This document shows positions 11,870 to 22,842 of a stretch of DNA of 57,536 nt, piece after piece. The translations under genes and the position numbers were made by a program. Location of the stretch: the NCBI GenBank assembly GCA_015039315.1, contig WIDE01000155.1, forward strand, positions 1-57,536, given 5' to 3'. This DNA comes from Clavulina sp. PMI_390. Taxonomy: Eukaryota; Basidiomycota; Agaricomycetes; Cantharellales; Hydnaceae. Numbering within the stretch: the stretch's first letter is position 1; every line of letters starts with the position of its first letter. A model generated the notes under the pieces. The model searched no databases. It was given only the letters and a program-made list of their open reading frames with translations, and was not told where the DNA came from.

Positions 11870-13655
11870 TCAGCCCCACTCGGGATGGCTACTCCAGGGC
11901 TCATCATAAGGCGTAACACGGAAGCGAGATAATGGGAGGCCTTTGGGAAGCTGAGAGCGGTCGCTCTTTTTCCCGAACTCTATGAGAACCCGTAGCCCCG
12001 CTACGTCGTCAGGAAGCTCGACAGAGAGGTATGATTGAAGCGGTTTGAGTTGGTTCCCAAGGACCCGAACGTCTTCCGCAGACACAAAAAATGCCTGATC
12101 CCTATCAAATGCATACTCTGCGCCTAAATGGAGAAGGCGAAGGTGAGGGAATGCGTTCGGGATAGTAGGGATATGCTCGAGGAGCACATTGGTACACGCA
12201 CATTGAAGGATCTCAAGGCAGCTCTGGGCAGCAAAGAAATTGCGCCAATGCTCCCTAGGAATATGATGGTGGGTCCAAAATTCTATCCTTAACATCAAGA
12301 GAGACGAAGGAGGATCGAGGGAAAAGAGGCCTTGGGTAAGGGATTCCTGTAAGACTTCCTCATGTAAAATCCCATTTGAATCCAACGGTGCATGAGTAAT
12401 AAGCTCCTCGAGGTGGGGAGCTTTCAGCCGGACAAGGCTTGAATAGTATGGCACGTCATCAATGGTTGCAATACGGAGCGATTCGAGTGTGATGGTTCGG
12501 GAGGTTACGCCGGATAAAGCGTGCGGGTCTTGGCGTGGACCAGGCACCCACGCAGAGTTACGCCGTAAGGAAAGGTTTGAAAGACTATCGAAGTATTCCA
12601 AGACACACCACGTCTCGCCAGGAACTCTATCAAACCCAATATTGAGAGAAGTGATTGCGCTGACATCGAATGTTCTCAATCCAAAAGGATCTGTATAGAT
12701 TTCATACGCACGATAGGACGTATGGGCGTAAATGCTTAGCGATAGGTCTCGCAGTTGCGGAAATACGGCGTTAGAGGGGAAAAAAGCGGGAGGATGAATG
12801 ACTCTTGGACTGTCTTCATCCTCCTCCCATGTGATAGCTAGGGAAGTCAGATTTGGGAATTGGTTCGGTAGGGGAAGCCAAGGGTGCCCAGCAGGTGTAG
12901 AATTATACCTGATGTGAATTTTTTTACAGCGAGGAAAGGACCGCGTCACAACATGTTCCGCAATGTCAGAGGTCTGAACATCTTCATGCTCATCCGGTAC
13001 TCTCCCAAAGGGGAGAAAAATTGAGAGGGCAATATTGGCTGCCTTGGCTCTCTTCAGTCGCAAACGGATCATCGTGGCCACGGTCTTTGGATCGTGGTTG
13101 AAGCGGCCTAATACAGCGTGGATATGGGTCCAAATGGAAGCTCGATTTGCCAAAACCACAGACCACCAGCGACAGATGCCTAACAAGTGGACACGAGTTT
13201 GTTCGCGACTGGATGATATATAACTCCCATTAGAATAGCTCGAAAGCTTCTTGACACAACACCACTCAAATATATCTCCGAGGATCTCTTCAGGTATCTT
13301 ATTGATGAGAGCTCGACTATTCGCGGCCCGAGTGAGAATGAGATCAACTTTCTTCGCCTCTTCATCAACTGCGGCAAGAGCGCGACACAAAGCGTCTCGT
13401 TCGGTAAGGAGAGCAGACTGTCGTAAGTTGACCGAGTCGATATACTTGATGGTACTACTATATTTGACGGGAGTCAGCCTAGGGCTAGGCGATCTCCCGA
13501 AAGTAAAAACCTTTGGCGACGTACTCATCTGAGGCATCGTAGTAGTCCCGGACATCAACAGCATTTTGAGATGTGTCAGGATCGCTTGTCAGTCTTCGCT
13601 TCTCAAGATAGCCGATCAAGGTTTGGAGTTCATCGTGTCCAAAGGATGCGGGCAT
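11870..13655 (-). CDS. F-box-like protein, tandem paralog A
   Basis: Two exons, 13525-13655 and 11870-13457, have a 67-nt intron (GTACGT...ATATAG, phase 2); 572 aa. Exon 1 carries the paralog signature GHDELQTLIGYLEKRRLTSD. Exon 2 begins with a coil-like helix (STIKYIDSVNLRQSALLTER), followed by the F-box-like core NKIPEEILGDIFEWCC at about residue 95 and LLGICRWWSVVLANRASIW. A long Leu-rich substrate-type region follows. The C-terminus, GLPLSRFRVTPYDEPWSSHP, is conserved in paralogs B and C. The ATG at 13655 was chosen because the paralogs start at the same place relative to HxELQTL. Presumed SCF ubiquitin-ligase adaptor; target unknown. Confidence 0.85.
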
Positions 13656-13941
13656 TGGCACACTCAACCTGATGTTGTAGACAGAGGTACATGTAAGTAC
13701 TGTCACGTGTCATAACATAATGATGGTCACCGCGTCCCAGCCTTCACGGGAGATTTGCTGATGACTCTCTTGGCCAACACGATACCTATCTCTCGGAATC
13801 AATGGCATATTCGACCGCCACTTCTTTTTTTTGCTGCAAGTTCTCCAAAGCTGGGTGGTAATGTTTAATTAGTATGGGTTCCCAGCTCCCTAGCCAACGT
13901 AAGGAACATTTGTATTTTAGGCAAAATTGTATTCTCTATAT

Positions 13942-15744
13942 CTACCTCCAGGCAGGATGGATGCTCCAAGGTTCGTCAAATGGCGTAACACGGAAGCGGG
14001 ATAGCGGGAGGCCCTGAGGGAGCAACAAAAGGTCACTCCTTTTGTTCAGCTCCACCAGAACTCGTAGGCCCGGCGTCTCTCCAGAGAGCTCGACAGAGAT
14101 GTGTGGTCGAAGTGCTTCCAGTTGAATTGCTAGATATTGAATATCGATCGGAAACACATAACTTTTCGAATGCACATCAAACACCTCATCTGCACCTAAT
14201 TGGAGGAGACGAAGGCGGGGGAGTGATCTTGGGATGAATTGTATCTGTTCCACAAGCACACGGCTACATGTGCACTGAAAGATTTCCAGACCTTTTTGAG
14301 CAGCGAAGAGATTGTGCCAATGTTCCTCGGGAATGTGATTTATATACCTAGATTCTATCCTCAAAGTCACAAGCAAGGAAGGAGGAGTGAGGGAAAAGAG
14401 GCCTTGGCTGAGGGATTCTCTTGAAACTTCCTCGTGCATCCTCCCCCTCGAATCCATCGGTCCCACAGTGACAAGCTCCTCAAGGTGAGGAGCTTTGAGC
14501 CGGAGAAGGCTGGAATAGTATGGCATATGATCAATGGATGCGATGCGGAGGGATACGAGTGAAATGGCTCGGGAAGTCGTCCCAGAGAAAGCATGCGCGT
14601 CTTGGTGTGAATGAGGCTGCCATGCCGTGTTACGGCACAGAGTAAGCTTCAAGAGGCCACTAAAGTATTCCAAGACACTCCACGTCCCATTAGGAACGCG
14701 GTCGAAGTCAATCTTGAGATAAGCGATAGTGCTGGCATTGGTTGCACTCAATCCAAATATATCGGCATAGAGAGCGGAAGCAGGATAGAACGTGTAGGTG
14801 TAGATGCTTAATGACAGCTCTTTCAGCCGGGAGTACATGGTATCACGGGATAGAAGAGAGAGAGGAGTAATTTCCATTCCATCGTCTTCGTCACGATACC
14901 ACGTGATAGCTAGGGAGGCCAGATTCTGGAATTGATCAGGAGGAAGGGGGACCAAGGGATGGCTAGTAGGCGTGGAACCATAGCGGATGGCAAGGCTCTC
15001 ACATCGGGGAAATGACTTCTCGACGAGAGAGTCCAGATCGTAGGGGGTCGTGGGGTCATCTCCAAGCTCGTCAGCTATATTGTGGACCAGAAAAACCGAG
15101 AGGGCAATGTTCGCCGCCTTTGTTCTTTCCAATCGCAGACGCGTCATCATGATGGTGTCTGGGCTAGGGCGAGAGAGGCCATAGGGGGCATAGATATGCT
15201 TCCAAATAGAAACACGGTTTGTTGCTACCACAAACCACCAGTGACAGATGCTTAGCAGCTTGACACGAATAATCTCACTATCAGATAATTGCCAATCATA
15301 TTCAGAGTGAACGCTAACGTAGCACCACTCAAATATATCCCCAAGTACTTGCTCGGGGAGCTTATTGACGGGAGCTCGGCGATTTGCCACCCGAAGAAGA
15401 GCAGCGTCAACTCGGTTCGCCTCTGCCTCAACTGTGGCGAGCGCGCGACGTAGAGAGTCCAGCTCCGCGCGGAGGGCATCCTGCCGAGAGTTCAGTGAAT
15501 CTATATACTTGAGGGTAGAGCTGGGTTAGAAAAAGCATCAGCGGAAGGTAAACTGATGCCCCCGCGATTGATGAAACTTGAGGGCGACATACTCGTCTGG
15601 AAACGCATAGATGGCGCTCATATTGACAGAATTCTGGGACGTTCTAGGATCACTTGTCGATTTCCTCCTCTCGAGATGGCCCATGAGGGTTTGGAGCTCA
15701 TGGTGTCCAAAGGATGCAGAATTAGGCGTGCTCGAGTCGATCAT
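13942..15744 (-). CDS. F-box-like protein, tandem paralog B
   Basis: Exons 15593-15744 and 13942-15520 are joined by a 72-nt intron (GTATGT...CCCAG, phase 2); 576 aa. Exon 1 has GHHELQTLMGHLERRKSTSD, and exon 2 starts STLKYIDSLNSRQDALRAEL. The F-box-like core reads VNKLPEQVLGDIFEWCYV, then ICHWWFVVATNRVSIW. The C-terminal GLPLSRFRVTPFDEPWSIHP is shared with A. An alternative in-frame ATG at 15780 would add 12 residues. It lies 286 bp from the start of A, in the same orientation, as expected of a tandem duplicate. Confidence 0.85.
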
Positions 15745-15960
15745 CGCCGCTTCTGCTTGATCGCGTGCTTCATTTCCCACGATTGCGCTCTCGACATCAG
15801 AGTTGAAGGCTCACCGCTGGGCTCAGCGTCTAAGATCAATCGTACATATTTTCGTTACTGCAACACCTCAGATTTGGGTGTAACTTTCGACGTGTGGATC
15901 CCATGATCTAGGCTTCTATGTGACTCAACACTGCTATCTGATACTGCCACTACACAGCTC

Positions 15961-16090
15961 GTAATTTTCACGGCTAAGAACTCGTATAAAATCTTGGCAT
16001 TTCGGTGTTCCACAAGCTCTCTCACTATCTTGCATCCGTTTCAGGATTTTTTTTGTCCCTCGGCTTCGTCCACACCTTTACCTCTTGAAC
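15961..16090 (+). promoter_or_regulatory. Decayed copy of the acidic-protein promoter and leader
   Basis: GTATAAA at 15984 is followed, 58 bp later, by a CAGGAT element inside a leader nearly matching that at 10310-10346 (26 of 31 bases agree between CTCCCTCACTCTCTTGC... and CTCTCTCACTATCTTGC...). No open frame related to the acidic protein follows; the 3' end of F-box paralog C lies there instead. It is probably a promoter remnant left by tandem duplication. Confidence 0.5.
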
Positions 16091-16156
16091 CCTGATTATC
16101 TCAAGGGGCGTTTGCATATTCGTTTGGCAGGCTGAGATCCGGAAAGTTCCTGTAGA

Positions 16157-17932
16157 TCAGCTCCAAACGGGATGGCTACGCCAAGGTTCGTCGCGACCCA
16201 CTACACGGAAGCGGGATCGTGGAAGCGAGAAGTTCTCAGGAATCAGTGGCCACCTCGTTTCCCGCAGACGAAGCGAAATTCGTATTCCGGGCGCGTCCTC
16301 AGGGAGTTCAGTGGAGATATGTGGCGAAAGCGTTTTGAGTTGATTCAGTAGAAAGTGAATATCTTCTGTGGACACGATGCGGTCCAAGTCCCCATCAAAA
16401 GCGGTTTCTGCGATCAGGTCAAAGAGACGAAGGCGGGGGAATGATCCTTGGATGAACGGTATCATCTCCACAAGCCCCTTGCTACAAGGACATTTGATGA
16501 TCTCCAACTGTACTTGGGTTGCAAAGAAATTGCGCCAATGTTCCTCGGGAATATGATGTCGAGGTTGAGGCTTTATCTCCAAAGTCACAAGAAGCGAATT
16601 AGGGTTGAAGGAAAAGAGCCCTTGGGCGAGAGACTCTCTAATAATCCTCCCATGTGTAATACCCTTTGTTCCCATTGGTGCACAGATAACCAGCTCTTCA
16701 AGGGCGGGGGCATTCAGCCGGACAAGGCTTGAAAAGTATGGTACATCGATAATGGTTGCAGTACGGAGGGAGCCAAGGGTGATGGCCTGGGACGGTGCTC
16801 CTGATGAAACGTGCGGATCTTGGTATGAATAAGGCTTCCATGCGGCATTGCGGCGAAGGTCAAGCTTGGAGAGACCATCAAAGCATTCCAAGACACTCCA
16901 TGTTCCATCAGGAACGGCGTCGAAGTCAATATTGAGAGAAGTGATGGCACTGACATCAACTGTTCTCAGTCCGAAAGGATTGGCAAGAATGTCCCTGGAA
17001 GTGTAGGATGTGTGGGTGTATATGCTCAGAGACAGCTCTCGCAATTGAGGATAATCTGTATCAGAGGAGAAAAGCGCAGGGGGAAGAGTTCTGGCCGGCT
17101 CATACGGACCCCGAATCCAGTGAATAGATAGAGAAGTTAGATTTGGGGATTGGCTAGGAAGGGGGAACCAAGGGTGCCCAGCGGGCGTGGCCTGATACTT
17201 GATGCGTAGGTTTTCACATCGATCAAAGGACTGTGTGAAGAGATGTTCCAAGGCGTAAGAATCCTCCCGATTTTTGTACTCATTCGGTATATCACGGATT
17301 AAATCAATTGAGAGAGCGATGCTTGCCACCTTGGCTCTTTCCAATCGCGAGCGTGTCACCACGACAGCGTCCCGCTTAGGGTAATATAGTTTAGCATGAA
17401 TACGTCTCCAGATAGAAGTACGTCCTGTTATCACCACGAACCACCAATGGCATATCCCTAGCAACTTGACGCGAGGGTATTCTGTGTTGGATAATGTAGG
17501 GTGTCGATCAGAGTTCTCGTTGAGACAACACCACTCAAAGATGTCTCCGAGGATCTCCTCAGGCAATTTATTAATAAGAGCCTGACTATTCGCCGCCCGA
17601 GCCGGAACGATATCAACCAGCTTCGCCTCTTCATCAACTGCGACAAGCACGCGACGTAGAAAGTCTCGTTCCGAGCGAAGAGCGTCTCGTCGCGAATCAA
17701 GCGAGGCAACATACTTGAGTGTAGACCTAAGTCGGAAGAGCCATCAGCACAAGATGACCCATCTTCCGCCAAGATTGATGAAGAAAACGTTGGCGACTTA
17801 CTCATCTCGCGACCTATAGCTACCACTAATTTCCACGACATTTATGCACGTCTCCGAATCACTTGTCAATTTTCGCTTTTGAAGATAGCCAATGAGGGTT
17901 TGGAGCTCATCATGTCGAAGTGGTGGTAGCAT
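16157..17932 (-). CDS. F-box-like protein, tandem paralog C
   Basis: Exons 17802-17932 and 16157-17726 are joined by a 75-nt intron (GTAAGT...CTTAG, phase 2); 566 aa. Exon 1 has RHDELQTLIGYLQKRKLTSD, and exon 2 opens STLKYVASLDSRRDALRSER. The F-box-like core is INKLPEEILGDIFEWCCL, followed by LLGICHWWFVVITGRTSIW. A Leu-rich region ends in RFRVVGRDEPWRSHPVW. Intron position and phase are identical to A and B, so the three arose by tandem duplication of an intron-containing gene. Upstream in-frame ATGs exist, but the paralog alignment favours 17932. Confidence 0.85.
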
Positions 17933-18147
17933 TGTTGTGTGTGGTCTCATAAGACAAAAGCAAATGAGGACTGTCACAGTGTGTATTTGACAGTGTTTCA
18001 AATGCTTGGGTATTTCATACAGGGTTCAACGTGATAATAGGCTGGAGACAAAGGCGCGACTACTGATTGTCAACACGCAAGTACTTCTACGATGAAAGAA
18101 GGGGAAGTGGATGATGACATGGGTCGCATCATATCATGGAGAGCCTC

Positions 18148-19572
18148 TCAAGGATCATAATCCTCCTCAGCCGGAGGGAAATCTAAGAATCTGAGAGACT
18201 CTCCTCCACAGGCACGCCATTGTTCACCTACAAGTGACACCATAGTACTTTCATCAATATCTACCGTGAGGCTGAGCCTGCTTCCAGTCCCTTCAAGCTC
18301 ACTTGTCTGGCAGCGTTTGTCCACGAGCCTTCCCAGGCATCGAGCGAGCTGTTCTCGAGAGCAGATGCCGGTCGAACGATATTTAGAGACAGGAAGGGTC
18401 AACTTCCGGATGTCTGGACATGCCCATCGTGATGTGTCCTCTTCCTCGCTGCCAGGGAACTCCCCACACAACCCAAGCAGTCCTTCAATATTCCTGTCAC
18501 GCCATTCGATCCCCAAGTACTCTAATCTTGGTAACGCGTAGAGCAGGTCAAGTACGTCTTTTGCGAACAAGGCTCTGCGATTAAACGCTTGGTCACATAT
18601 GTTCAAGTGGACCACTCTGGGGCAGGTCATGGCAAATGCGAAATGGGAGCGAAACATATCATTGGTCCACACTCCCTCTATGGAGAGCTGTCGGAGGTTA
18701 GGAGTTGTGAGATGGCCAAGAACGTCCGCCACCACATGATTGCCTCGCAATACCAGGCGATGGAGTGAGGTCAGGATGAGTGGGTTGTTGTCCTTGAACG
18801 GCGCGCTACGGAGACTCGAGCTCACATCCCACTCGAAGTGTCTGAGACGAGGCGTAAGTGTGAGTATAGTTAAGACGCCGTCAGGTTTAGTGTCCTGTGT
18901 GAGCACAAGGGACACAAGAGAGGAAACATCCAGAGATGACAATTTGACGAACAAAGCCCAGCCAAGTGTTGATAAACCGAGTTTCTGGAGGTGCTGAGGA
19001 GGATTATTGGCAAATGGTTTATAGGTCGGGGTAAATGATTCGCGAATACCTCGCGGAAGAAGTTGTGCATCGAGGGAACGGAGGTTTGATGTGTCAAATC
19101 GAATCGGAAACGGGAAGTCCTCATCGTGCATATAACCTTTTTGGATGAAGGAGAGGTGTCGAACTCGTCGGCCTGGATCGGGAGTTTGGTTGAGCCAAGA
19201 GGCTTCGAGCGCTTTGAAGACGCGGGTCTCTCGAACGGTAAGATACAAGGGACAACCACTGCCGGATCGCTCGAGCCAACATTCAACGCGCTCTCTCGAG
19301 TACTTCCATGGGAGAATCATGATACAGCTCCATATTCTTGGTGTGTTGATGGCGCACGCGCGCCACCTCGAGCACACCGCTAGAACCGGAGAACTCCATA
19401 TCGATAGGCTATCGAGAGGCAGCATGGAGAGAAGAGTGATTTCTGAGAGAATCTCCTCCGGCAACAAGTATATGGAAGCACTGAGATGTAGGCTATGGGA
19501 TACCATCGCAGTGATGGATCCCCCACGTAGCCCAAAAGTCCTATGAGGACGGTCAGAAACGTGGCCCTTCAT
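18148..19572 (-). CDS. F-box-like protein, divergent member (D)
   Basis: One open exon of 474 codons. The F-box-like core is near the N-terminus: IYLLPEEILSEITLLS, then SPVLAVCSRWRACAINTPRIW, the classic Agaricomycete form (VCSRWR...TPRLW). A Leu-rich region follows (HLQKLGLSTLGWALFVKLSS, RLRHFEWDVS, NLRQLSIEGVW), ending in the acidic tail AEEDYDP. It lacks the HxELQTL exon of paralogs A-C and is only distantly related to them. The first ATG is 19572; initiation at a later Met (MVSHSLHLS) or on an upstream exon is possible. Presumed SCF adaptor. Confidence 0.8.
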   Translation of the reverse strand: MKGHVSDRPHRTFGLRGGSITAMVSHSLHLSASIYLLPEEILSEITLLSMLPLDSLSIWSSPVLAVCSRWRACAINTPRIWSCIMILPWKYSRERVECWLERSGSGCPLYLTVRETRVFKALEASWLNQTPDPGRRVRHLSFIQKGYMHDEDFPFPIRFDTSNLRSLDAQLLPRGIRESFTPTYKPFANNPPQHLQKLGLSTLGWALFVKLSSLDVSSLVSLVLTQDTKPDGVLTILTLTPRLRHFEWDVSSSLRSAPFKDNNPLILTSLHRLVLRGNHVVADVLGHLTTPNLRQLSIEGVWTNDMFRSHFAFAMTCPRVVHLNICDQAFNRRALFAKDVLDLLYALPRLEYLGIEWRDRNIEGLLGLCGEFPGSEEEDTSRWACPDIRKLTLPVSKYRSTGICSREQLARCLGRLVDKRCQTSELEGTGSRLSLTVDIDESTMVSLVGEQWRACGGESLRFLDFPPAEEDYDP

Positions 19573-20171
19573 GGCCCAGCGTCAGCCGGCGCTTGTTTGA
19601 CGTACTCGGTATGTGTTTCCTGGCAAGGGTTAGTGTTCCTATCATCCATGGAAAGCATCGAAACGAGGAGAGATTGAATATTTCCTTCGCTATAGAGCTG
19701 TTATCAGTCGCCGTCTTCGAAGTCACAAGCAGCAGGGATCGTCCAACACGAACCAAACACGCGATACTGAACGCCACCAAATGTCACTCGGGGATGGAGA
19801 TACCGGAGCACATTTTCGGCGGTTCATGCATCACTCGGCTTGAAGTGTAGAAAGTTAGAGGGTCGTTGGCCTCGGAAGCGTTGAATGTTGTAAGAGCGAT
19901 TGCTTCCCTCCGTCAACCTCGCTTATCTCCGCCGTGGTGCCTCTCGCCATCACCATCGACTCCACGTGTGTCAAATATATGAATATATATTTGTTCTCGA
20001 GATTCATTGATTGTTTGTGCTTCATTGTCGGCGGGAGGCACCAATCGTGTTGCCTTATTTGGATCTGCCAGTGGTCCCTTCTACTTACCAACACCTTGGA
20101 CCTCTAACCACTGTTACCCTGGCTGCATCAAACATAACTTTCATAACCCTGAGTGCAGAGCAGGCTAGATA
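19573..20171. other. Intergenic between divergent genes; no gene recognised
   Basis: Shared upstream region of F-box gene D (minus) and the EAF-like gene (plus). An A/T-rich patch (ATATATGAATATATAT) lies near 19976. No convincing coding sequence is present. Confidence 0.5.
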
Positions 20172-22185
20172 ATGAGCGAGTCGGCGCCCTGGGATCCCCC
20201 TGCAGGCAAGCATGATGTGCGCATAGGCGCGACAATGCTCCATCACCTGGGTCTCGGGCCACCGCCCTCAGAAGACTACTATGCGTTCAAATGTGAGTGG
20301 GCGGGCTAGCTCGAGGGAAAGAGCGCTTGCGCATAGGCCGTTGGGAACCTCGCTGATGACGAGTTCGCTTGCGTTCTGGACCACCCCTCTCTTCTCCAAA
20401 CTGGCGCGTGCATGTGTGTATGGTGCTGGCGATGGGGCATGGCCATCTCTAGTCTCCTTTCGCCCCCAGTCATTCGATCCGAGTACTCCGAGCTCGCTCG
20501 TGCGCGAGGAAGAGAATGGCAAGTCCAAGCTTGTACTCACCCAACAGTCAGCAACCACTGTGAGTCGTCGTCCTGCTGCTGGCGCGACTTGTCTGCTAAT
20601 CTATTTCATGTGTCTTATGAATTGGCTGTCTCATTTCGATAATGGCCTCAATCGCATGCAACATAACAGGACGATCATCTCGTCTTCGGTGTCACGCAGC
20701 AGAACAAGAAGCACCACTGCGTGCTGCTATTCGACGAACGGACCTCGGTACGCATTCCCGGATCCCTGATTCACCCATCCCATACACCCCACACATCGCT
20801 AACTCTGCCTGAACCATATATCCCCTTGGCTCATTAGGAATGGACTATGGAGCTCTTGCCTACGCAACTCGTCCTCACTTTCAACAAGGATAGGAGTAAG
20901 GCCGGTGCGAAACCACCAGGAACCATAGCCACTCCTCCACTCGACGCAAATGCCAAGGCATCCGCTACTTCCTCTCAGCTACCGCCATTACCATCTTCAT
21001 CCTCCGCTACTAATACTGCTGCTACCGCTGCTGCTNNNNNNNNNNNNNNNNNNNNNNNNNNNNNNNNNNNNNNNNNNNNNNNNNNNNNNNNNNNNNNNNN
21101 NNNNNNNNNNNNNNNNNNNNNNNNNNNNNNNNNNNNNNNNNNNNNNNNNNNNNNNNNNNNNNNNNNNNNNNNNNNNNNNNNNNNNNNNNNNNNNNNNNNN
21201 NNNNNNNNNNNNNNNNNNNNNNNNNNNNNNNNNNNNNNNNNNNNNNNNNNNNNNNNNNNNNNNNNNNNNNNNNNNNNNNNNNNNNNNNNNNNNNNNNNNN
21301 NNNNNNNNNNNNNNNNNNNNNNNNNNNNNNNNNNNNNNNNNNNNNNNNNNNNNNNNNNNNNNNNNNNNNNNNNNNNNNNNNNNNNNNNNNNNNNNNNNNN
21401 NNNNNNNNNNNNNNNNNNNNNNNNNNNNNNNNNNNNNNNNNNNNNNNNNNNNNNNNNNNNNNNNNNNNNNNNNNNNNNNNNNNNNNNNNNNNNNNNNNNN
21501 NNNNNNNNNNNNNNNNNNNNNNNNNNNNNNNNNNNNNNNNNNNNNNNNNNNNNNNNNNNNNNNNNNNNNNNNNNNNNNNNNNNNNNNNNNNNNNNNNNNN
21601 NNNNNNNNNNNNNNNNNNNNNNNNNNNNNNNNNNNNNNNNNNNNNNNNNNNNNNNNNNNNNNNNNNNNNNNNNNNNNNNNNNNNNNNNNNNNNNNNNNNN
21701 NNNNNNNAGAATTCCAGACAGCGGGTACCACTGAGGCGGAGACGATGGCACCACAAGCACCGGTGATACCGCAGCCGAGAGCACCGATCATAGGACGCCA
21801 GAACATTATGCAGAAACCGATACAGCCTGTGATACAGCCGGTACCAGCGTTGCCTGCACAGGGCTCAGCAGGTCAGTCCACGTCCACATCATCCTTTCGT
21901 ATTGCGTTCATTGGTGAATGTTATGTTAATGTTCATCACTTCACTATGCTGTTGTCATGATCCTTTTGCCCTGTTTGATTGTGTGTGCCTATAGCTGCTG
22001 GTCGTCCGATGAGCTTGAATGCGTATGGCGCAATCTTTGGAGGTGGTAATCGTAAGTGCCTCCCTCCTTCTCCTTCTGCATGCATAGGGTGAATCACAAT
22101 AAGCTCACTCCATCTTGATATGATCTTTCTGGCAGGCCGTACAGGGGACACGGACGAAGAGGAGAGCTCTAGCGAGAGCGATTGA
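20172..22185 (+). CDS. eaf1: ELL-associated factor (EAF) family transcription elongation factor, interrupted by gap
   Basis: Exons are 20172-20292, 20453-20559, 20670-20747, then 20838 into the gap, and after the gap 21708 onward. Two further introns follow before the stop at 22185. The N-terminal EAF domain reads PPAGKHDVRIGATML, SEDYYAFKFSFRPQSFDP, GKSKLVLTQQSATTDDHLVF, KKHHCVLLFDERTSEWTMEL and TQLVLTFNKDRS. EAF proteins bind ELL and help RNA polymerase II elongate. A Pro/Ala/Ser-rich middle follows. The C-terminus TGDTDEEESSSESD is the short acidic tail typical of the family. The 672-base gap hides part of the disordered middle, so total length and continuity of frame cannot be confirmed. 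Confidence 0.85.
21036..21707. other. Assembly gap (672 N) inside the EAF gene
   Basis: A run of N replaces part of the EAF coding region. The sequence just before it is a GCT-rich poly-Ala/Ser stretch, so low complexity probably caused the gap. Confidence 0.95.
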
Positions 22186-22842
22186 TCGAGCTGATTGCTA
22201 CCACCAAGTCCTTCACCTCGACGACGGTACATATCCTTGCACTAAGCCAACACTTATCGCTGCTTTCGGGGACTATGGCCATGAGCGCTCCATTCCTCAC
22301 TGCTAGCGGGCATCTCGGCTGCCCTGCTATGTACTCCTCTTAATATGCATTATTCTGGCGTGAACTTCGCCTTTGTTTCCGCTTCCCAACATACGATGCT
22401 CTCACTCCCCACCTCATTATATTCCGTTCTGTTCTATTTCTCTGTCACATCTGACACCCTTCTATCTTGCTTCTAGCATGTTTCATCGCAGTGCATATCG
22501 TTCATCCACTATACCAGAAGTTCACTGTACAATAGATACCAAGTCGGTCTTAAACAATTCTTATCTTTCTTCGCTCAATCTCTCTCTTCGCGGCTCAAAA
22601 CCAAAAGCCTAATTCCAAGGGCCCCAAAAAATTGCAAATGCCATTCCCACCTCGTACGTGGCTGGCGACTTGACGAATATGTACGATATGTATCACAAGT
22701 ACGGATATAAAGTTAGAGAGTTGTCCATGTCCATTGCGACTGACTGGCTAGCAGTTCAGCTCAAGAAGAAAAATAGGGAAAATGGGGAATCAGAGCGACC
22801 ATCATCTACAAAGATACAGTAGCAGCAGCAGCAGCAGCGAGT
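22186..22842. other. Intergenic between convergent genes, with CAG microsatellite
   Basis: This is the 3' flanks of EAF (plus) and the ferritin-like gene (minus). An AGC/CAG trinucleotide run of about six units occupies roughly 22820-22838, just beyond the stop of the ferritin-like gene. No gene seen. Confidence 0.55.

Noticed and set aside
20847..21960. Long open frames spanning the 672-N gap on both strands
   Set aside because: They are open only because N codons contain no stops. Only the EAF frame is supported by family sequence on both sides.
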